Positions 33,441 through 44,839 of a DNA stretch of 64,000 nucleotides are shown here, in pieces (within the stretch, counting starts at the first letter, position 1; the number at the start of each line of letters is the position of its first letter). Source of the DNA: Beverwykella pulmonaria. Its lineage: Eukaryota; Ascomycota; Dothideomycetes; Pleosporales; Melanommataceae. The position numbers and the translations under genes are program-made. The stretch is from the NCBI GenBank assembly GCA_001599595.1, contig BCHH01000003.1, positions 2,630,825 through 2,694,824 on the forward strand. The letters run 5' to 3'. The notes beneath the pieces were generated by a model, which was given only the letters and a program-made list of their open reading frames with translations, was not told the origin of the DNA and made no database searches.

Positions 33441-34091
33441 ATGGCTCAGGTACGTCCGTCTATTCCAATCCCACGCATCCCATGCATCTCAAGAAACCTC
33501 GCGATCCCAGCCCTACTGCAACCCACAAAATGCCCTCCAAGATGGCAGCACACAAAAACGACTCCTAACACTCCCCAGAAAGCGACCAAAACCCTCGCAG
33601 CGGCCAACGCAAAGCGTCTCCAACAAACCCTCTACGCCACGCTCGCCATCCATGGCATCTACTGGCTCCTCCGCGCCCTACTATTCCGCTCGTCCTTCAC
33701 GCGGCGCTCCCTCATCCTCTACATCCTCTTCTCCGCCCCCCAGCTCTTCATCCACTGGCAACTCTCTCGTCTCGGCAGCCCGACCTACAACGTCGACGGC
33801 TCCGTAAAGCGCAGCGGGGAGGACCTCGAAGCCAAGGGACTGACCGAATACATGTGGGACGTGACATACTGGACGTACGGATGTATACTCCTAGCAGCCG
33901 TGTTGGGGGATTGGGCGTGGTGGTTTTGGGGCGTCATGCCGGTATACAGTGTGTATCTTGCGTGGACGACGTACAAGGGCGTGAGGGGAGGCTATACGGA
34001 TGCAGCGGGGGTGCCGCAGACGGAGGCAGCGACGAGCAAGCGGCAGGCAAAAATGGAAAAGAGGGGCGGGCAGAGGATGCAGTATCGGTGA
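33441..34091 (+). CDS. ER membrane protein, TMEM208/SND2-like
   Basis: Two exons: 33441-33449 (MAQ) and 33579-34091, with a 129-nt intron. The intron happens to lack in-frame stops, so an unspliced reading is also open, but splicing gives the family's N-terminus MAQKATKTLAAANAKRL. The 173-residue product has paired hydrophobic segments (TLYATLAIHGIYWLLRALLF, LILYILFSAPQLFIHWQL, then CILLAAVLGDWAWWFWGVMPVYSVYLAW) and a basic tail, as in TMEM208/Snd2. In yeast Snd2 acts with Snd3 in the SRP-independent route into the ER. Confidence 0.85.
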   Translation: MAQVRPSIPIPRIPCISRNLAIPALLQPTKCPPRWQHTKTTPNTPQKATKTLAAANAKRLQQTLYATLAIHGIYWLLRALLFRSSFTRRSLILYILFSAPQLFIHWQLSRLGSPTYNVDGSVKRSGEDLEAKGLTEYMWDVTYWTYGCILLAAVLGDWAWWFWGVMPVYSVYLAWTTYKGVRGGYTDAAGVPQTEAATSKRQAKMEKRGGQRMQYR

Positions 34092-34479
34092 AGGGGGGGG
34101 TGTATGTTGCACAGCGCAGATGAGGAAGCTGGGTTGACGTGGAAGGTATCGTTCGTTGTCTCGAAGTACGCAGACAACTCACTCCCCTAGCTAAGAATGG
34201 TTGTGCACTGCCACCTGAACGATAGAGAAAGAGCTTTTGTTGGTCCGGTGAGGGCGTGCAACACTGGACAGGGATATAGATACTCTGCAATGCCTTGCTT
34301 GCGTACAGGGATTGCACAAAAGGAAGCAAGCATCGCCCGTCACATGTAAAAGGAAGATGAGATCAGAGGTGTACACGAGCTCCAACAATAGGAGTTTTAC
34401 ATACACTCCATCGCGTGCTATACGCTTCACATATGCTACAGGGAATACAATGTAGGGTATTATACAGTGGTTATCCACC
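34092..34479. other. Intergenic between convergent genes
   Basis: Holds the 3' ends of the SND2-like gene and of the mS45 gene. No further feature seen. Confidence 0.5.
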
Positions 34480-35856
34480 TCACGCCTCGACTCTCCTCGG
34501 AATCTTGACCTGACCCCGCTTCCGATCTTCATGTGGCATGCCATATCTCCACCCCACGCCCTTGTGATCTCGCCCGTCTCTGCCGACGCTATCCACGCTA
34601 ACGTCTTTGAACACGAAATCCCATCTCCGTTTCGGCACCGTCTTCAAACTCTTCAGCTCCTTCTGTTTCCTGTCCTCTTTCGCCCTCCTCTTCTCGTTCT
34701 CCTGCTCCAGCCGCTCCAAAGCCAGGGCTTTCCGCTCCTCAAAGCTAAGCCCCATCGCGATTTCGCGTTCCGCAAGCACGAGCTCAGGATGCGGGATGCG
34801 GTCATCCGCGGGGAGGAGATGATTATCAAAGGCTTTTCCAGCATCGACACGAGTGAAGTGGCGGGATTCCGCGACGGGAACAAAGAGTTGTTGGCGGGTG
34901 GCAGGGTGGACGATCAGGTCATTGATGGCCTCATGAGTGATGGGGCGTTGGTGTTTGTTTTCGGGCTTGGTGGGGTCGATATAGGGTGTTGTGGGGACCA
35001 TGCCGAGGACAGCTTTTGAGTAGGGGATGGCGAGTGTCTTGCCCTGTGTTTGGAAGTCAGCTTTGGCTCTAAATGCTGAATTCATAATTGTGGTTTAAGT
35101 AGGGTAGTAGGTCAGAAAGAGCATATTAAGTTTGTAACCATGGATTTTGTCTTCAAGACTAATCGATTTGTAACGTGTCTCATCATGTAAAAAAAGCGTT
35201 CCAGTGGAAAATCGCAAACGTACCTGAGCAATCCACTCTTTCTCAAGCTGTTTTAACCTCACAACAGCTCCTACTCGCTCATTGCTAACTCCAAACTCAA
35301 CACTAGCGAGTGCCACTGTAGCTCCATCTCTCTTCACCCGTTGGTAGATCGCCTCTCGCAGGTCCTCACTCAGGACAGGCTGGCTCCGGAAATGCTTATT
35401 CATCGGGAAAGGACGCAAATCTTCTGCCGTCTCGGGCGGAAGACCGTTCTCATCCGGTTTCTTTCCCTTATTTTGCGCATCCCGTCGAACTGACATCTCT
35501 AGCTCGTCCATCGTCTCTTGTCCCGCCGGTTGTGGTTTTACAGCCGGTGCCGTTCCTTTCTCTGGTTCTTTCTTTTCGTTTTGTGTATTTCTTTGCCATC
35601 CAGGGGCTGCTCGCACCAGGTTACCGTACCGATCGTACGCTCCAAGGTAGTTCGTAGACCCGGGTATAGGCTCCTTCAATGATGCTCCAGTAGTGTTGAG
35701 CCATTCATAGAACAGCCGCCGCCGTTTCGTTATCTTCGGACATGGTGTTTGGGAGAATTCGCGTGATGTTTGAGCTGGTGGATAGAAGCATTGTGGTCGG
35801 ATTGAGGAGTAGGTGACGGCAGAAGAGAGTGTGGAGGGACGTAATCGGGGAGGCAT
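34480..35856 (-). CDS. Mitochondrial small-subunit ribosomal protein mS45 (Bot1/Mrps35)
   Basis: Two exons (35856-35224 and 35043-34480, intron 180 nt) give 398 residues. The N-terminus is Ser/Arg-rich and lacks acidic residues, a mitochondrial presequence. The conserved family start follows: RRRLFYEWLN, EPIPGSTNYLGAYDRYGNLVRAAP, then FPMNKHFRSQPVLSEDLREAIYQRV and VSNERVGAVVRLKQLEKEW. The join reads EWIAQGKTLAIPYSKAVLGMVP, as expected for the family known as eukaryotic mitochondrial regulator protein (Bot1p). A long charged helix lies at about 305-345, before the basic end. It is a fungal mitoribosomal protein needed for respiration. Confidence 0.9.
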
Positions 35857-37241
35857 GATGTATGTGAGGTATCGTTATCGCATGGAGAGACTGAGAAATG
35901 AAAATTGGGCGAGGGTGAGAGGTGGGAGACGGCGTTGATTTATGTTGAAGGCTTTACATGGTCGAAACTTCAGAAGAAAAGATCGTGTGGCGCCAAGCCA
36001 CTAGAGTTATCCATTGAACAACCCCAGTCTAACCCAAGACGCACAGCAGCGCATGATTTGATGCCAGCACTCCTCCTCGTCTAAAACATCATGCCTTGGG
36101 CGCGTTCCTGCTTCTAGAATAAAGTGCCCAGGCAGTGATCTGCATTTTGGTAACTCAGGAACGGTCGCAGAGCTGCAAGCCGTCGTCACTTGACATGGGG
36201 CAAGTCTGGACCAACCAGCCATTCACAACCCCTCTTCACAGCAGTGACATGACTTTTATTAAGTGCTGTGTAGGTGCTCTCTAGGGCACCTGTGCCGTAA
36301 AATGAAGGAATTAAATGCTGATGAAACTGCGCACAAGTCATAACTCGAAAGTGAATAGCAGAATAGTGCGTGCAGAAGCAAGAAATAAGAGAACAGTCCG
36401 AGTAATGCTAGCCAATGACGAATGTGCTGTAAGGACAGAAGATCGCCCAGCCCCTATGATGTCTTGGGGCAAGAGACACGATTCTAAAGTAGATCGTGAC
36501 CCAAAGAAGATCCCCTAGAAGGAAATAAGAGATGGTTATTCCAAGCAAATACCCGCCATGCAACAAAACAACCACAACACATGCCTGTTCAAACCCAAAT
36601 GCGACCCAGCCATGCACGTCCGAGAGCAATAGCGCCGTACCATGTGTGTAAGGCCGATGGACGAACAACTCAGTCGCAGATGCGCAAACGGCCGAAGGAG
36701 ACCAGCCCATGGCCGGTCCTGCAACTACAAATGGTGATAAGAAGAGAATCCAGGACCCCGATGATGCCCACCGCGCAAAGCCTAACGCATCCCTAGCCGT
36801 CCCCGTTCCATGCAATAGCCCCGTAAGACCTGCTTTTCCAAGTTTCCGACCAGTCAAGCAGGGAAGAAACGATGGACAAATGCAACCAAAAGAAGAGAAA
36901 CAGATAGATGAAGGAAACTCCGAACAACTCCTGGACACCCGCTCCGAGCATTCCTGTAATCAAATCAACGCACAAGGGGGAATCATCGCTGTATGCTTGA
37001 AATGGAGCCCGTCCCCAACAGACGCAATTGCCTTGAAGGAGTTCCACGCCAGTACCCATGCCCTTGCTTGAAAAAGAAACGAAGAAGAACCGAACGACAC
37101 AACACCTCGCAATGACAGAAGCGACTGGATAGAACGCAACAATAGACGAGACAGAAGTTTCGCACATGGGCCATGATAAATGCCCCCTAAACTCCCAAAT
37201 CATCCCTCGTGACAGCATAGCAGACTCCGTTCGTCAGAATT
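35857..37241. other. Intergenic, about 1.4 kb
   Basis: Promoter of the mS45 gene on the left; the right part is most likely the 3' UTR of the RNA-binding protein gene. Open frames such as 36408-36938 (-) show no recognisable domain. Confidence 0.45.
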
Positions 37242-38990
37242 CTAGCGTCCCATCATGTACGCGGAGTATCCTCCATTCATGGCGCCATAACCGTTGGCGG
37301 AAACGCCTGTTGCAAGGCCGGTAGCGAGCGGCTGTCGGATAGGGCTCGCCATATCGTTGGTACCCATCCCAAACCCGCCATTGGAGTACATTCCGAAACT
37401 AGAAGATCCGTTGGTGTTGACCGGGGTGGACAGGCCTGGGGGTGCCGAAAGGCCAGGAGGTGGACCTGTAGCCGTGGAAAACCCCGGGGGGGCGGCGACA
37501 TTGCCTCCGAATCCCGACAATGGCGTGGTGGGAGTAACGGATGAAGCAGGCCCCATATTCGTAGACTGTCCTGTACGTACTCCGAGAGGGTTCTTCGAGA
37601 AGCTGAGACGAATGCCGCCTTTGACACTGTTATGGAGAGGATGGCCGTACAGTTCGTTCAAAGCCTTGGTAGCAAAAGAGATATCCTCAAACTCCACGAA
37701 GCACATGGGGCCATTCTGTTTGGTCCGGAAGCAGAGCCTCTTGTACCCACGCTGCTTGGAAAACATAGCCTTCAGCTCATCCTCAGAGGTGTCGATGGGC
37801 AGGTTCCCAACATAAAGAGTGTTACAAGGTGGATTCTGATCTGCTGGGTTAACAGGTGGATAGTTATGCCGGGAAAAATGCTGCGTATACTGTTGATAGC
37901 TGGCATTTGGCCCCAGACTGTTCATCGAAGACGGAACCGAGTGTGGAGACATGGCTGCATAAGCCGTGGCGGGAGACTGCATGGTAGCAGTGGATCGAGG
38001 AGATGCATAGTTTTGCATGGGTGGCGGAGATCCCATCTTATTGACCCCATTCGTGTTCAGGGAAAGAGCAGAGAATCGAGAAACAGGAATTGATGGGTTG
38101 GTGGTCCTGCGCGACAGGTGGGATTGTACAGCCGGCCCGCCTGTAGCAAACCCAATGGATTCTTGAAGAAGGCCTTCGTCATCGTCAGCCTCATCATTGA
38201 TCACAGATTTCCCCAAATTCCGATGGGGGAAAGACGTGGTGACGGGCGATGTCGGGGAGAAGAGGTTTTGGACCGGAAACTCGCCATTGCCAAGACCTGG
38301 GGTACCGTTAGGCGGGGACATTTTCTCCATGTTCTGAAAGGTGCCGTTATAGCGCGACGATTGTCGCCCATTCGTGGTTGCAGCCGATATACCAGTTCCG
38401 GTGGAAACAGATCCTTGTCGAACTGATGTGCTGTCGACGGTATTACGCCTCGAGCCTATGGCGCCTGGAAGACCGTCTTGCATCAGCTCCACGATAAGCG
38501 TGGCATCGTTGGAAGCGTTTCGTTTGCCATTCAAAAGATTTCTCGCCTCCTTCGCGCCTTCCCAAGTCCTGAATCTCGCCACAGCGGACGCGAAGCCCTT
38601 GTCTTCCGAGAATTTAGACGTGGTGACCAGCTCGCAGTCGATGAGATCTTTCGCAAAGAGGAGGATGTTGCGTACGGCATCTCGATCGCTGTTGCTAGGA
38701 AGTCCGCGCAGGTAGATGGCGGGCAAGCTCTTGGGCTCGGGGCTGGTTTCGGCCTCGCTAAACGACAGCAACGAGAGGCCGTTCTTATCCATGTTTCGAC
38801 GCTCTCCCATCTGCGCGGGCATGTTGTAAGAATGCGATGCGGAAAAAACGTCCGCAGTCATGGTGTTCTGCGGCAAATAGGACTGCTTCGGTGGGGACGA
38901 GGAGGTGGAACTGCTGAAGGAACCGTGTAGGAACGGACTGTTGGAAAGGTTGGAGGGACTCGTGCTGCTCGGACTCGGCCCACCGGCCAT
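37242..38990 (-). CDS. RNA-binding protein of the Whi3/Scw1 type, two RRMs
   Basis: Single exon of 582 codons. The N-terminus is Ser/Pro-rich. RRM1 is at about residues 88-170 (AIYLRGLPSNSDRDAVRNIL, then AVARFRTWEGAKEARNLLNGK). A disordered middle follows, then RRM2 at about 387-470 (NTLYVGNLPIDTSEDELKAMF, CFVEFEDISFATKALNELYG) ending in IRLSFSKNPLGVR. The C-terminus is rich in Gly, Pro and Asn. The last RRM with its SKNPLG end is a hallmark of S. pombe Scw1 and yeast Whi3/Whi4, which bind mRNAs in the cytoplasm and influence cell wall, cell size and G1 timing. Low-complexity flanks suit condensate formation. An unusually long GC-rich region lies upstream. Confidence 0.9.
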   Translation of the reverse strand: MAGGPSPSSTSPSNLSNSPFLHGSFSSSTSSSPPKQSYLPQNTMTADVFSASHSYNMPAQMGERRNMDKNGLSLLSFSEAETSPEPKSLPAIYLRGLPSNSDRDAVRNILLFAKDLIDCELVTTSKFSEDKGFASAVARFRTWEGAKEARNLLNGKRNASNDATLIVELMQDGLPGAIGSRRNTVDSTSVRQGSVSTGTGISAATTNGRQSSRYNGTFQNMEKMSPPNGTPGLGNGEFPVQNLFSPTSPVTTSFPHRNLGKSVINDEADDDEGLLQESIGFATGGPAVQSHLSRRTTNPSIPVSRFSALSLNTNGVNKMGSPPPMQNYASPRSTATMQSPATAYAAMSPHSVPSSMNSLGPNASYQQYTQHFSRHNYPPVNPADQNPPCNTLYVGNLPIDTSEDELKAMFSKQRGYKRLCFRTKQNGPMCFVEFEDISFATKALNELYGHPLHNSVKGGIRLSFSKNPLGVRTGQSTNMGPASSVTPTTPLSGFGGNVAAPPGFSTATGPPPGLSAPPGLSTPVNTNGSSSFGMYSNGGFGMGTNDMASPIRQPLATGLATGVSANGYGAMNGGYSAYMMGR

Positions 38991-41900
38991 TCTTTCCTTC
39001 GTCTTGCCGTTCTCTCGGTTGGCGTCGTGGAGACAAAGAGTGGCGGTCGTGGCAAGTCGAGGCTTGCGGAGCGAAGAAATGTGCGGTTGAGGTGTGCGGG
39101 CTAGATGCGGAGGGCTCTGGAACCTATGCTGGGGACAAATGGCGAAGAAAATAGGTCTGGGGGATAAAACAGCTTCGAAACGTCGTCGTTATGCCTGGGT
39201 GGACTTATCGGAGGGTTGACAGTTGGGACTCGGGAATCGCACGCGAACGGAGGCTGATTGGCGCACAGGCACAGGCAAAACAATTTGCAGCAAGCGGAAG
39301 AGTGGACAGCACTGCGCGTTGAAGGAGCTACCAGGTCGACGGTGCAGCAGAGCGGACGTTGGAAATTGACGCGCTGAGTTGGGGTGCAAGGCAATGCGAT
39401 CCGCAACGGAGCGAGGTTTGGTGGCTCGAGAAGCGGGCGGGCCAGATGAGACCTGGACGGGCGAAAAAAGTAGAGATGCTGGCGGGCGCTAGCCTGCTCG
39501 CGGTGCACAGGGAATGCGCGCGCAGCTGGGGGGTTTTTTTTCGTGGAAAAACGGTCGCTGAGGCCAATGGCTGCGAGGATCTGGAGGGGATATATTTCGG
39601 AGGGCAGTGGAGTGGACTCGAGACCTGCTGGGCTTTTGGCGCGAGGAAGGGCGTGCGTTTCGCGCCGCCGCGGGAAGGCTTGTGCGGACCAATGATAAGA
39701 AATCACCGACGGCAGGGCAGCAGCAGGGCAGCAACAGCAGCGAGCCGTCAGTCGAGCGAGCAAGCAGAATGAATGCGGGCGGCGCAAATGTGCATCTGAG
39801 GGGACGGCGCAAGGAGGCAGCAGAGATGGTGTGAGGGCGAGGGCTGCGGGCGGCACCGAGCAATGATGGAGTGATGGTGGTGGTGGAGTCGCAGGAGGGC
39901 TGGCGGAGTCGGGGTGGTGTGTGGGAAAGAGCGCGGCGCGAGGTCCAAGGTGTGGGCTGCTAAAAGAGCGATAACACAAGCACAGCAGGAAGGCGTGCTG
40001 CTGGACTGGGCCTGCCTTGACTTGGACGCGAGAGACAAGGAACCGCTGCCCGCCCTGAGTGCCGATTCACAGTTTGATTGTGAGAGAGCCAAGGGTACGT
40101 CGCACAGTGCGGACCTGGGGCGATACCGCGCTGCACGCACCTTGCCCGTCTCCGCGAGCAAAGGACACTCGCGCGCTCGATCCAGAGGAGGCCCCAGCTG
40201 AGGGCTAAATTGCCTTCTCTCCACCGCCAGCCGTCGAGGTCCGTCTGCACATGGGCTTGTGCCTGCAACGCTCTGCCCGCGATGACGCCGGCTCAGAGCT
40301 CGACGGGACCACTCACGCTGCCACACCTCGCACTCGCGCCACACGCTCGCCTTGTGCGCGCTGGGCGCTCGAGTCTGGACGCACTCTTTCCGCGACACAG
40401 GCCTCGAGTGCCGCCATGCTTGCGGCCTGATACTTGGGCTGATATAGCCCGGCCACGTCGAGGAGCGACGTTTTGGCCTCCGCCGCCCGCGTTCCCCAGC
40501 GATCTGCTTGGAGCTACTGCACCCAGCACGCTCCTCCTACTGGCTGTCGCGGTATCAGCCTTTGCAGCACGCTGAGCTGAGCTTTGGAGCCAGCGGGAGC
40601 GCAGCGGTGGCGTGGGATGTTGACGCCGCTCTGCAGTCTGTGTGCGCCGCTATCAATCGCTGGCTGCGCGACAACATCAACCTCACTCAACCTCGATCGA
40701 GCCTCGCGAACAGAGAACCCTCCAACTTCACAGCGCACACTGAACACCACTACCTAGTAGTTATCAAAAGGGCCCCCCCGGGGATGGCGTGCCGCGCTGC
40801 ATAAGTCGTAGCCAGCTTCAGGCTATTGCGAGCAGCCCAGCCCTTTTGTGGCACCCAGTTCCTCACAAGTCGGCCATCCTCCGACGACCCAAGGAAACGA
40901 AGGCGACAGCGCTAGCGCGGGCTCGCCCACCGCGTACCTCAAGGCTGGTGCTCGATGTGGCTCGCGGCGTGCGAGGAGCGCGGCGAGCGGCCGTCTTTGC
41001 GGCCTCACTCGTCGCCCGGCAGTGTGTGTCTGCGCCAAAATCCCGGTCCTCTGGCCCACACCTTCCGCCCTACCGCGAATCACCATCGCTGTCTTGGCCT
41101 GGAAGCGCTGCCAGAGCAGATCCCCCTCCCAAGACCCAAGACAACTTGCAAGGCCCGTCTCCGCCTCCAGTCCCAACCGACGTCCAGAGCAACCGAACTC
41201 CGGTTCATGGCTGGTCGCTGCAGCGCCGACAAGCTTCGCCCGACTCCGCCGCTGCTCCTGCGTCTGCACAGACGACGTTGGCGATCGCGAGGTCGCCGTT
41301 GGGAGTGGGCACGCAGCCGATGAGGGGCACGGTCTTCGCGTTCGGAGGCGGCCCTCAACAGCATGCTGCACTCCTCCACCTTCTTCCCTGCCGAACACCC
41401 TCCAAGATTCCTGTGTGTCACCTCCAGGTCTCAAAGTCAGCATTTAGGCCAGGCAGAGGATGCTGCGGGGCCACACCGGCCAATCATGCCTGCCCGAGGA
41501 CACAATCGGCTTCCCGATACTGCCCTCCGGTCACTGCTAAAAAGGAACCTCACCTTTTCCATCATTCGAGACAAGGCACCCAGAGCCGCAGACCCAGTGT
41601 TTCCGCGCTGACGAGCACGTGGACCGTGTCGTCACACCTCCGCGCATGCTTTTTCAGTCACGGCAGGCGATCAATTTGGCGCTAACTTCCTCCTGGCCTT
41701 CTCCAGCTCATGCTACTGTACCCTGGTTCACCCAATCGCCTCACGATACACTTCAAATTCGTGATGAGCCCCAACCTGACAAGAACTGTGCTCAGGCAAA
41801 AGTTCGTTGCGAGACTGCTATTCGATGTACCTTCTCGCGCCTTCTGGGACCTCGCCACGTGGTCCCATCTAGGTCCATGAATGATTTCTATCACTTCCCG

Positions 41901-42329
41901 TCTTATATCCAACCGAGTCCCGTAGCCGACGGTAGCCACCCCTATTGCGATACTTTGTGCCCCTCATTCTTTTCCTGTGTAGTATCAGGGTCGTCGCCAG
42001 TTTGGATTGTGGCGACCTATAGCATTTTAACATCTGAAGGGGCTGTCACAGCCAGTCACTTCGCTCTTTTTCAGACCTACCAGACAGCCTTAGAGGGAAC
42101 GATATAACAATCGACACCTCATCCAAGGCACTTCAACTTGACTCGTCACCGCCTCGTGCTAACACCGGTCAGTCAGTGGCTAAGAATAAACCTTGCCTGT
42201 GTCCTTTGATCTCCAACCAAAAGCAACCCGTTTGATTATATTCGTGCACCTAAACTTCTCAGAATCAAGCCACACGAAGGAAGTCGCATCAGATACGTCT
42301 CACGTTGAACCCTGCAGAAATCACGCACC
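38991..42329. promoter_or_regulatory. Long GC-rich upstream region of the Whi3/Scw1-type gene
   Basis: More than 3 kb without a recognisable gene. From about 39100 to 41700 the sequence is GC- and CpG-rich, so stop codons are rare and open frames of 100-300 codons overlap on both strands in several frames. Their translations are Arg/Pro/Ser/Ala-rich and contain no domain, the sign of chance frames. It probably contains a long 5' UTR and promoter. An upstream ORF or a non-coding RNA cannot be excluded. Confidence 0.5.
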
Positions 42330-42527
42330 ATGTACTACTTTCGGCGGTCAAAAGAAAGGATGTCGACCTTAACGCGAATATTTAGCAAAGATAAGACGTC
42401 CAATTATGAGTCTCATATGTCGCCACAGTCATACACTTCTATGAGCGCAATCTCCCAATCAATCCGCGCACATCAAGTTAGGGTGTCGCGAACCAGGACT
42501 AATCTCGCTCGAATTGTAAGACTTTAG
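42330..42527 (+). CDS. Possible small protein, 65 aa
   Basis: A short open frame with a good start context (caccATG) and a Ser/Arg-rich product (MYYFRRSKERMSTLTRIFSK...). No family is recognised and no neighbour supports it. It may be chance. Confidence 0.25.
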   Translation: MYYFRRSKERMSTLTRIFSKDKTSNYESHMSPQSYTSMSAISQSIRAHQVRVSRTRTNLARIVRL

Positions 42528-44839
42528 GCCCTGTTTGATGAAAGACACTACTCATGGAACTAGGTTAATCTTACAAATGGTTTTCTCCTCCTTCCACCTC
42601 GTTTCAACAACGGGTAACACGAAACGACACTTTATGCTAACGATAAGGAGTGCTGCGCGATGCGCCAGCACTTTTATTTCGAGACCCCAACAATTGCGTA
42701 CACTACACTAGCAATGGTGTGTGTACTTAACCAAGGCTTACCCATGATGCGACGTGCAGCTACGCATATAGCGGGGACTCGACTATAATGGCTCACTATA
42801 TTCCAGAAACGCCCTTCAAAGCAGCTGCTGCATGTTCCATTGGCCTCTCAAATCATGTGACACATTTTGGACCTTATGCTAGGCTCGCTGCGTTCCTGAA
42901 TAGTAATCTCATTCTTTACTTTGTTCTTTGGCAACAGCTTCTCTCTTTCGGTGAGTTATTCGGAATTTTTCTAGCAAGTGCATTCTATTTCCGTTTCACT
43001 TTACAAAGCCTTAAATCATTTCAGAGATTTCTCAGTTGGATTACACTTTCAAGTCCTGACTAGCACTCTGCAGCACTCTGACACGCCGTTGCAAGTCCAA
43101 TCAGCGTTCCCGGCTTTGAGGTTTATCGTCGTAGACAAATATACTTGCGACAATATACTCGCAAATCCCTAGACGTTCTAAAAACATCTCTAGTGATTAG
43201 CTAACCTTCACGGGCCGATTTAGCGGCGTCTCGAATGGATGTCTTTTGTCTCGGCGCCGCCCATTATGTCTCACATGGAGACCCTTAGAAAGCACCCAAG
43301 GGTTTGATGCCGCCGTTTCTAATATTCCCAGCTATATCCAAGCAGGCCTTCGTATTCTAGACACCATCTCAGTGGGAATCGCACTTTGAGTTTGTGCTCG
43401 TGACGAATAGAGCTCGCATTCTGCTTACATCATGTTTCTCGTCGAGCTTGCAGTCGAAACCTTCTTCAACGTCCAGCTGATCGTCCACACAGCTTGTGAG
43501 TCACATTTCTTGGTCTCATTGAACGTGCTAACGCGAGACTTCTGCGAATCGGAAACCTTGCCAGCGTTCCGTTGACGACAACTACACTGCGAATTGCTCT
43601 GTCAACCCTAGTGCACCACTTGGTAAGCGAAGCTTGTGAGGCAGAATTCGATATTCTAAAATTTCAAGCTGATAGTATCTTTGTTTGGGTGGGTATGAGT
43701 TGCGAGTGTGAGGCATCTAAACATCGCAGACGATCTCCGCCCTCGGCCCACAGAACTCAAAGTTTCCACCGAACTCAAAGTTTCCATCACGCAGATAAGG
43801 GACTCAGCACTTTCGGCTTACTACCTGCGGTAACAACAACCGGAGACACAAGACCGATGTCTTTCCCTATCACAGAAAACACCTTCCATCGGCAAGCCGT
43901 TCACGTCTACTTCAAGGCACTTGCTGTATCCGACATACCTCGCAACGGCTGAACAGAGCTGAAGCATCAGCAGTTCATAAATTAGCGTACATATGACCCT
44001 TAGGGTGTAAAATAAGAGGCATACGCAAGCTCGATATGTCAACAGGTGCGCGCCCGATTGGCGAGACCGTTTGCCGTGCCGGGGCCAAACTCTAATGGCA
44101 CTTCGTACTGAGGCCTGTGTAAAATGTGGAAGCTTAGAACGAGTTCGGCCCGGTTGTAGGTGCGCAGTTGTTGGTGTCGGGTTCGGTCTTGGTATTCGCT
44201 TGGCCGACTTTTGGTATGAAGGGATGGGAGGAAAGGATGGGTACGACGGGAGGATGGCTCGGGGTAGGTAGATACTATACACTACGAGATGTCCTTGGAT
44301 GAAAGGGTTGTTTATCTTGCTAAGCTAACATTGTAAAGTGAACCTTACACGCCGGTTGCTCCTAGATACCCGATCCTGCAATATCCGTACCGTACCATAC
44401 CATGACCTCAGTACGAGTCTTGCAAGGCCCGACCAGGAGACAGGAACGGGAAATTCGCCCCAAATAGAAACAACATATATACGACAATGAGAAACAAAGA
44501 GGAACATCTCAATTCCCCTCCTTCTCGGGCTCCGTTGAGCACCTCCGTCCTCGTCTTCTACAAGGTTGACTTCACAAGTTATAAAAATAATTTGCATGGT
44601 GGAACATTTACAGGATACTTGCTAGCTAGCTCCAACTACCACTATAAGAATGGACAGTCGTTATAACGGATCATGGTGTCTATCGAGCTAGTGAATGCTA
44701 CAAGGATAGCACGTTGTTGCTGCTGCATTCGCTTTCGGGCACCGCACGGGATTGTCCCGGCGGCACTAAGTGCTCTTCATGCGAATGCTCTTCCGCGGGA
44801 AATGCTTCGGACCCAATATTCCTTGCTTCCTTTTCCCCT
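42528..44839. other. Gene-free stretch
   Basis: About 2.3 kb with short open frames only. A near-exact direct duplication of about 18 bases (GAACTCAAAGTTTCCA) lies at about 43756-43790. The right end is the 3' side of the beta-glucosidase gene. Confidence 0.45.

Noticed and set aside
33441..34091. Unspliced 216-residue reading of the TMEM208/SND2-like gene
   Set aside because: The 129-nt insert has clean GT-AG ends and its removal gives the family's N-terminus, so it is an intron that happens to lack stops.
36408..36938. 176-codon open frame on the - strand
   Set aside because: No family similarity; Cys/Trp-rich translation; probably 3' UTR of the RNA-binding protein gene.
40789..41685. 298-codon open frame on the + strand, and long open frames on both strands nearby
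   Set aside because: High GC content makes stops rare, overlapping frames are equally long, and no domain or sensible composition is seen.
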